From positions 1-11,604 of the forward strand of contig JAJZOT010000018.1 of assembly GCA_021847855.1 (NCBI GenBank): DNA of 11,604 bases, written 5' to 3'. This stretch comes from Thermoplasmata archaeon (GTDB lineage: Archaea > Thermoplasmatota > Thermoplasmata > Thermoplasmatales > Thermoplasmataceae). Within the stretch, counting starts at the first letter, position 1. Each line of letters begins with the position of its first letter. The notes beneath the pieces are model-generated. The model was given only the letters and a program-made list of their open reading frames with translations. It had not been told where the DNA came from and searched no databases. A program made the translations under genes and the position numbers. Of the stretch, positions 7,874-11,604 are shown piece after piece.

Positions 7874-7902
7874 TTACTAAAAGTGACGATAAACAGGTTA
7901 AA
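7870..7902 (+). repeat. Right terminal inverted repeat of the IS1634-like element
   Basis: ATAGTTACTAAAA (7870-7882) is the perfect reverse complement of 6205-6217. The match continues outwards through GACGATA and CAGGTTAAA to 7902 with five mismatches overall. Confidence 0.8.
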
Positions 7903-7914
7903 CTGTACGACAAA

Positions 7915-8514
7915 GTGGAGAATTTTGTAACCCACAAAAGTAGAGACGCGGGAGACTTAGCCTTTATGTTTTTGCGGGAAGCGCAAGGCTATACTTATTT
8001 CAATGATTTTTTTGTCATACAGGGTAGCTCCTTGCAATGGGGCGAGTTGATTGTGGGGAAAGATTCTCTCTTTATAGAATTCAGCATATTGGCCGGGGGA
8101 GCCATAGGTGAAGTTCAGAGCTTAAGGCGAATAAAGATAGACCGAATAAGTGATATTAAACTGATAATGAGGGGAAAAACTCCGATTGGTCTAATAATCA
8201 ATACTACTAAGAAGAAAGACAACTTTTTAGTGTTTTATTCTGGTAAGTTAATGGATGTAGACACCCTTTTGTCAAATGACTCGATTGTGGATACAGATGC
8301 ATCTAAATTGAAGGACAATCTGACTTCTTCTAAAAAATTGAATCAAGAAAACTCTGAATTTGCAGTTTCTACAGAATATATTTTACAGACATTACGACAA
8401 GCTTTGGTAAAGAAGGCATTCGATGGGGACTCATTCATTGGGAAGGAGCGAAATGAGAGGAAAATTGAAAGATTTGACCAAGAATTTCAGGTCAATACAT
8501 TAAGCCTGAAGTAG
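7915..8514 (+). CDS. Hypothetical protein with PH-like domain, possibly 5'-truncated by the IS
   Basis: The 199-aa protein has no recognised family. Residues about 33-115 alternate strands and turns (LQWGELIVGKDSLFIEF, SLRRIKIDRISDIKLIMRG, PIGLIINTTKKKDNFLVFYSG) in the manner of bacterial PH/GRAM-like domains. The rest (KLNQENSEFAV... to NTLSLK) is charged and helical. The start is doubtful. GTG 7915 has only a weak AGGTTA 15 nt upstream, and the frame stays open back into the terminal repeat (as ...KSDDKQVKLYDK). The true start may have been displaced by the insertion, or this may be the severed C-terminal part of the upstream NERD protein. G+C and codon use resemble the NERD gene, so it probably belonged to the same operon. 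The only internal ATG, near residue 18, is a poor start. Confidence 0.6.
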   Translation: MENFVTHKSRDAGDLAFMFLREAQGYTYFNDFFVIQGSSLQWGELIVGKDSLFIEFSILAGGAIGEVQSLRRIKIDRISDIKLIMRGKTPIGLIINTTKKKDNFLVFYSGKLMDVDTLLSNDSIVDTDASKLKDNLTSSKKLNQENSEFAVSTEYILQTLRQALVKKAFDGDSFIGKERNERKIERFDQEFQVNTLSLK

Positions 8515-8594
8515 AGTTTGTACCTCTTACAGATTTGAGTTTACCAGTGAGAGCAGACTCATCCCAGAAGATTCTTTCGACCCCTTCTTTGCTC

Positions 8595-8935
8595 CTATGA
8601 AATCTCAATAATCGATGTCGGCACCCCAGTTTTCTCTTTTTCTGGGATCGAATCAAGAAGAGCCTTTGCTTTTGGCGTTATATTTCCCGCTTTAGATTAA
8701 GTCTTCTTGCCCTTCTCTGATTCTCTACGAACTCCTGTAATGTTACTTCATCAAGTGGTATCTCGCATTTGTAACAATAATGTGTTGTATTGGAATTATT
8801 CTCCTTGCATCTTGGACATATTTTGGGGCCATAAGTTACATTCAACCCCTTATTGTAAATGGCAAGCGAATTCTGTCCAATTATGGCATTGAAAAGCATC
8901 CAGTTTTGACAATTGAAAAATAGCCAGTTCTGCAT
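8595..8935 (-). pseudogene. Zinc-ribbon protein fragment, possibly the tail of an archaeal integrase
   Basis: An 85-codon minus-strand frame (8935 to 8678) contains a clear zinc ribbon, ICPRCKENNSNTTHYCYKCEIPLDE, with Cys 40, 43, 54 and 57, then a basic helix (ENQRRARRLNLKREI). After its stop a second frame reads on as AGNITPKAKALLDSIPEKEK TGVPTSIIEIS to a TAG at 8595-8597. This suggests a frameshift around 8685 in a once longer gene. Zinc ribbons of this kind occur at the C-terminus of several archaeal tyrosine recombinases, and a tRNA gene and transposon debris are nearby. But no recombinase catalytic motif is visible, so the integrase idea is only a guess. The N-terminal residues (MQNWLFFNCQNW) look like junk fused at a breakpoint. 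Confidence 0.4.
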
Positions 8936-9020
8936 GTAGAGCCTAGGTGCAGCGGATTGCTTGAACAGGAGGGATGGTACATGATAAAGAGAAAGTATTT
9001 ATGGGGTGGATCAATTTTAT

Positions 9021-9503
9021 CCCGGCGATTCTGCACAAATCTTGATCGGCGATTATACTGAAATCAATTCCCAAGCGATGTGACTGATCCCTTATCCTGT
9101 TCTTTACCGCCGTTCTCTGTCTCACGAGAAAATATATGTTCCTGCAGATATTCCTTGCCTCTCTCACATCGTCTGGCGGAAGATAGGATTCAGGCATGCG
9201 CGATCTCTTGTAAAGATCAAGCAACACATGTGCATCGTTCCTGTTTGTCTTATTCATTGATTCCGCGATCTAACGGACCTTGTACGGGTTTGCAACCTTT
9301 ATCTCGTGCTGGGGAAGCACTGACACAATCCTATCAATGGTGGTCGATGCTTCCACTATGACAGTTGCATGATCTATGTCCTGGAAGAATTCCTCAAACT
9401 TCTCCCTGTTTGTTGCAGCATACCCTTCCTTCACTATGACTCCGCCCTTATCCACAATTCCATATGTCCTGTATTTTCCCGCATCCATAGCAACGCTATG
9501 CAT
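9021..9503 (-). pseudogene. Degraded IS110-family transposase (in-frame stop, C-terminus missing)
   Basis: The frame shows the RuvC-like DEDD domain of IS110 transposases. From ATG 9503 these are MHSVAMDAGKYRTYG (Asp7), TVIVEASTTIDRIV (Glu51) and MNKTNRNDAHVLLDLYKRSR (Asp90), then PESYLPPDDVREARNICRN and AVKNRIRDQSHRLGID. A TAG at 9270-9272 interrupts KVR*IAES, where relatives have Leu; a TTG to TAG change would explain it. Similarity fades after about 9020 (DQDLCRIAG), so the last DEDD Asp and the C-terminal Ser domain are lost. ATG 9503 is preferred over the ATG at 9560 because AGGTGA (9509-9514) sits 5 nt upstream and the conserved domain begins there. Inactive on its own. Confidence 0.85.
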
Positions 9504-9520
9504 ATCTGTCACCTGACTAT

Positions 9521-9552
9521 GTGTTGCAGTAAGCCAGATAATGCTGCAACAC
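9521..9552 (-). ncRNA. Hairpin upstream of the IS110 gene, candidate bridge-RNA remnant
   Basis: GTGTTGCAG (9521-9529) and CTGCAACAC (9544-9552) form a perfect 9-bp stem around a 14-nt loop. It lies 18 nt upstream of the IS110 start codon on the transcribed side. IS110-group elements carry their structured bridge RNA in this upstream non-coding end, so a relic of it is possible. A bare 9-bp hairpin is far short of a full bridge RNA, and it may be just a leader structure. Confidence 0.3.
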
Positions 9553-9704
9553 CGTTTCAAGGGGAGAAATACATCATCTCAGTCTTTTTTAAAACCAGTC
9601 CCATATCTTGAACCATAAACAATTGGCACGAAAAACGATAAAGTTCTAGAATTTGCATCATCTTTGTTGAAGACAGACTAACAGACATATTTTGTAAGCA
9701 TCAG

Positions 9705-9714
9705 AAATAATTTT
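9705..9714 (+). promoter_or_regulatory. TATA-like promoter of the 162-aa ORF
   Basis: AAATAATTTT is centred about 34 nt before the ATG at 9744 and predicts a short leader. The 9553-9700 stretch before it is A/T-rich and non-coding. Confidence 0.35.
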
Positions 9715-9743
9715 AGAACATGACAAATTTATCATGAGATAGT

Positions 9744-10232
9744 ATGCCAGAGATAGATTCAAACGTTAAGGCAATAATGGATATCCTTGGGAAATTAGAT
9801 TCTCTCATGGAAGATGAATTTGGTGAACTCTCAGACAGTCAAAACAGCTCAATTTATGAACAGATATATAGGAGACTGTTGAACTCCTCCGACGAGAACT
9901 TTGTAGATTTGGATGGCAGAAGAATTGGTGTTGGAAGAGGCATTGCATTAATTCCAGGAACGAGCCCATTGTCATGTGAGGCGACTTTGTTGGTCTGTCT
10001 TTTCCCAGTATTTCATCAATTAGGAGAGCGTTTTCCAAACGACGTCCTTGAACTACGATTGAATCAAACAAGAAAATATCTTGATTTATGCCCTTCTGTG
10101 AATAATGTAATCTTTTATGGCCCAGTTTGGGATTCTGCACTCTGGAAAATGCACAGAGACAGCTTTTTTAGGCACAACTTTTACCTAAAGCTGTTCTTCA
10201 CAGTGTATACAAAATTGAAACAGAAGAGATGA
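9744..10232 (+). CDS. Hypothetical protein, 162 aa
   Basis: No family is recognised. The protein starts with an acidic helical segment (EIDSNVKAIMDILGKLDSLMEDEFGELSD), then has GRRIGVGRGIALIPGTSP and a hydrophobic stretch LLVCLFPVFHQL. It ends in an aromatic, basic tail (MHRDSFFRHNFYLKLFFTVYTKLKQKR). No signal peptide is evident, and the hydrophobic segment is too short to be a convincing membrane helix. ATG 9744 follows a TATA-like element and has no clear Shine-Dalgarno, suggesting a leaderless or short-leader transcript. It stands alone between the IS110 remnant and tRNA-Gln, 71 bp from the tRNA and convergent with it. The codon make-up looks normal for the A/T-rich part of the window. It may be a single accessory gene brought in with the island. 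Confidence 0.6.
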   Translation: MPEIDSNVKAIMDILGKLDSLMEDEFGELSDSQNSSIYEQIYRRLLNSSDENFVDLDGRRIGVGRGIALIPGTSPLSCEATLLVCLFPVFHQLGERFPNDVLELRLNQTRKYLDLCPSVNNVIFYGPVWDSALWKMHRDSFFRHNFYLKLFFTVYTKLKQKR

Positions 10233-10303
10233 CTAATCATAAGTTGTAATGTCCCATGCCTGCCATGAATCATCTACCCTGAAAATTACCCTATTTTTAG
10301 AAT

Positions 10304-10375
10304 AGCCCCGGGCAGATTCGAACTGCCGTCGTCGGATCCAAAGTCCGAAATGCTTGGCCACTACACCACGGGGCT
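10304..10375 (-). tRNA. tRNA-Gln (anticodon UUG)
   Basis: On the minus strand a complete 72-nt cloverleaf is seen. The acceptor AGCCCCG pairs with CGGGGCT. The anticodon stem is TCGGA/TCCGA with loop CTTTGGA, so the anticodon is TTG. The T arm is GGCAG-TTCGAAT-CTGCC. CCA is not encoded and there is no intron. Its 3' end faces the accessory region, the usual geometry for tRNA-targeting integration. Confidence 0.95.
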
Positions 10376-10714
10376 TTCAGTGCCAAGAAATTTATCCTGT
10401 CTATTTAACTTGTTGCGATGCAGGGCAACGTTCACACATCAAAAATGAAAACAGCTGTTCAATGCCTTCGATTCATATGCGGCCCTGTGAGAGGCACGTT
10501 TTCCAAATAGATGTTGTATATTTACATAAAAAAGGAGGTCCATTATTAAGGGAATCAGGAGCAGGAGATATTCATCAAACCCAGAAAAATAAAGAATCCA
10601 CCACCGAACATTGTGATGGTTATCTAATAGGATTAAATCTCCTGCAGGCAAAGACGCAAACTGGGAGAAGAGTCAGTATTAAGATAATGCAGTATATTGC
10701 CGAATTCCTAATAA
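10376..10714 (+). other. Intergenic stretch without a convincing gene
   Basis: About 340 bp lie between tRNA-Gln and the end of the molybdoenzyme gene. It holds the tRNA promoter. A plus-strand frame here runs through the tRNA, and a minus-strand frame (10439-10651, TTG start) has one hydrophobic stretch. Neither shows a start signal or a recognisable domain. Confidence 0.5.
10402..10408 (-). promoter_or_regulatory. TATA box of tRNA-Gln
   Basis: TTAAATA on the minus strand is centred about 30 nt upstream of the mature 5' end of the tRNA, the expected archaeal spacing for a start a few bases upstream of position 10375. Confidence 0.5.
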
Positions 10715-11350
10715 TCAGGCCCTTACTTTTCCAGTAACGGTCTTCCTCACTCTTCTCCAGAGGCCATTCGTGTATCTTTCCCCGCCAGAAACAAGTCCCC
10801 TTTCGTGGTATCCGTAAGCCTCCCAGTATCCGTCCTCATAATCCTCAATGAGTTCAATTCCAGTGAGCCATTTTGCGCTCTTCCACGCATACAGCTCAGG
10901 CATGAAAGGCCTGGCAGGGTATCCCTGCTCCGTCCTCAGGAACTGCCCGTTTACCTTCACCGCAACAACCGCAGTGTCGGTCATGGCGTATTCAATGGGT
11001 ATCGGCGTGGAATATCCATCTGCACATTTGAACATGACCCACTTTGCCTCTTTCTTAGGCCCCGCCTTTTCAATGAGTTCCTTCAGGCTTGGCCCCTCCC
11101 AGTGCACTTCCTTTATGCTCCATGCAGTGACGCAGTTGAAGTCACAGATGTACTTGAGATGAGGCATCTCCATGACCTCATTAAAACTGAATTTCAGGGG
11201 CTTTTCCACAAGGCCGCCGATGGCAAGGGACCAGTCCTCAGGCTTTATCACCGGTTCCCCAAGGGCTGAATAGATGATAAAATCCCTAATGTATCTCTGT
11301 CCGGGGTTCTCGATTTCAACGGTCCTGGGCTCCATGTCCACAGATAACAT
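10715..11350 (-). CDS. Molybdopterin-dependent oxidoreductase, sulfite oxidase fold
   Basis: The 211-aa protein matches the oxidoreductase molybdopterin-binding domain shared by sulfite oxidase and MsrP/YedY-like enzymes. CDFNCVTAWSIKEVHWEG at about 69-86 includes Cys73, the expected molybdenum thiolate ligand. WVMFKCADGYST (104-115) and GYPARPFMPELYAWKSAKWLTGIEL (143-167) are conserved blocks of the fold. There is no dimerisation or heme domain and no Tat signal, so it is a small cytoplasmic form; its substrate is unknown. The frame extends upstream to TTG 11425, but the added residues are unlike the family and would lie upstream of the TATA element. ATG 11350 sits about where transcription should begin, giving a leaderless message; ATG 11335 is an alternative. 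It is divergent from the formate ligase gene and looks like chromosomal core. Confidence 0.85.
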   Translation of the reverse strand: MLSVDMEPRTVEIENPGQRYIRDFIIYSALGEPVIKPEDWSLAIGGLVEKPLKFSFNEVMEMPHLKYICDFNCVTAWSIKEVHWEGPSLKELIEKAGPKKEAKWVMFKCADGYSTPIPIEYAMTDTAVVAVKVNGQFLRTEQGYPARPFMPELYAWKSAKWLTGIELIEDYEDGYWEAYGYHERGLVSGGERYTNGLWRRVRKTVTGKVRA

Positions 11351-11370
11351 TTGCGTATTAACATTTAATG

Positions 11371-11379
11371 TATATTTCA
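11371..11379 (-). promoter_or_regulatory. TATA box of the molybdoenzyme gene
   Basis: TGAAATATA on the minus strand is centred about 25 nt upstream of ATG 11350, consistent with a leaderless transcript starting at or near that codon. Confidence 0.45.
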
Positions 11380-11504
11380 GCTGGATAAATGCGCTGCAAA
11401 GGGGGTGTGAAACCATAAATCCCAAGGCAGGGAAATTGTGAAATGCACATCCTGAAAGGTTTTATGTGAATCGCTTCGCTTATAGGCAAACCGGGATGTT
11501 CTAA

Positions 11505-11604
11505 ATGGCATCAAAAGATCTCAAGGATATTTCTGAAATTGTATCAAAGCTGGGACTGTCTGAGAATGAGTATGAAAAGTATGGAAAATCAAGGCAGTTG
11601 AGAC
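11505..11604 (+). CDS. fhs: Formate--tetrahydrofolate ligase, N-terminal fragment (runs off the window)
   Basis: The first 33 residues are visible. DLKDISEIVSKLGLSENEYE and KYGKSRQL match the start of formate--tetrahydrofolate ligase, which typically reads 'PI.eIA.kLGl..e..e.YGkykaKi'. The enzyme joins formate to tetrahydrofolate at the expense of ATP to make 10-formyl-THF for C1 metabolism; its ATP-binding motifs lie beyond the window. ATG 11505 is preceded by GGGATG 6 nt upstream and by a TATA-like CTTATA near 11480. It is transcribed away from the molybdoenzyme gene. The assignment rests on a short N-terminus but the pattern is distinctive. Confidence 0.75.
   Translation, partial: MASKDLKDISEIVSKLGLSENEYEKYGKSRQLR

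Larger units (their letters stand above)
6185..7902 (+). mobile_element. Complete IS1634-like insertion sequence
   Basis: The element is about 1.7 kb, with one long transposase gene and imperfect 33-bp terminal inverted repeats (28 of 33 positions match). It is visibly richer in G+C than the genes on either side, suggesting a separate origin. No clear target-site duplication is seen outside the repeats: left flank TATAACACCA, right flank CTGTACGACA. So the exact ends are uncertain, or flanking DNA was rearranged after insertion. It lies in the same orientation as the interrupted operon. Confidence 0.8.

Noticed and set aside
6298..7935. Several long antisense ORFs within the transposase gene
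   Set aside because: They are shadows produced by the higher G+C of the element; none has a start signal or a conserved motif, while the plus-strand frame has all catalytic residues.
8541..8566. WDESALTGK on the minus strand, resembling the 'DESALTGE' loop of P-type ATPases
   Set aside because: It is an isolated short match in a 38-codon frame with no DKTGT phosphorylation motif or membrane segments nearby; most likely chance.
10527..10545. AAAAAAGGAGGTCC, a strong Shine-Dalgarno-like string
   Set aside because: No start codon with a protein-like frame follows at suitable spacing; only ATT codons come after it.
10439..10651. Minus-strand 70-codon ORF with a hydrophobic stretch (YLLLLIPLIMDLLFYV)
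   Set aside because: It has a TTG start without a Shine-Dalgarno or promoter and low-complexity hydrophobicity typical of A/T-rich noncoding DNA. A small membrane protein cannot be excluded but is unsupported.
10354..10737. Plus-strand ORF of 127 codons
   Set aside because: It begins inside the tRNA-Gln gene and ends inside the molybdoenzyme gene, with no start signal and no protein-like domain pattern.
1..11604. CRISPR arrays or attachment-site copies of the tRNA 3' end
   Set aside because: No regularly spaced repeats were seen, and no second copy of AGCCCCGGGCAG was found by eye.

Overview
The window looks like a chromosomal piece of an archaeon, most likely a Thermoplasmata/Thermoplasmatales relative. 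This is an inference from several signs: A/T-rich archaeal TATA elements close to start codons, GGTGA/GGAGG ribosome-binding sites, a tRNA gene without encoded CCA, an IS110-type and IS1634-type transposon load, and a formate--tetrahydrofolate ligase next to a sulfite-oxidase-fold molybdoenzyme. No taxonomic search could be run.

Layout. Positions 1-100 hold the 3' end of a transposase gene. Positions 135-2009 (minus) encode an apparently intact DUF262-DUF1524 protein, the single-chain GmrSD-like type IV restriction architecture. Positions 2065-2450 are the frameshifted C-terminal remnant of an IS1634-like transposase. Positions 2611-6210 (plus) carry a two-gene operon: a B12-binding radical SAM protein, broken by a perfect 88-bp tandem duplication, and an overlapping 730-aa protein with an N-terminal NERD-like PD-(D/E)xK nuclease domain and a HEAT-like helical C-terminus. 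A complete IS1634-like element (6185-7902, imperfect 33-bp terminal inverted repeats, 535-aa transposase) sits exactly on the 3' end of that gene. Beyond it is a 199-aa ORF with a PH-like appearance, probably a third member of the same locus. Positions 8595-9552 are a graveyard: a zinc-ribbon fragment that may be an integrase tail, and an IS110 transposase with an in-frame stop and a missing C-terminus, preceded by a strong hairpin. An orphan 162-aa ORF (9744-10232) follows.

A tRNA-Gln(UUG) on the minus strand (10304-10375) marks the edge of the accessory region. To its right are housekeeping-type genes: a molybdopterin oxidoreductase (minus) and, divergently, the first 33 codons of formate--tetrahydrofolate ligase.

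How it fits together. The left 9.5 kb reads as a decaying defence/mobile island beside a tRNA gene. The most interesting content is the B12-radical SAM + NERD-HEAT (+ PH-like) cluster, which matches no defence system I know and lies beside a recognised restriction-type gene. Both the 88-bp duplication and the IS insertion look recent and affect this operon. The duplication places a good internal ribosome-binding site and ATG in frame with the radical SAM domain, so the broken gene may still be expressed in two pieces.
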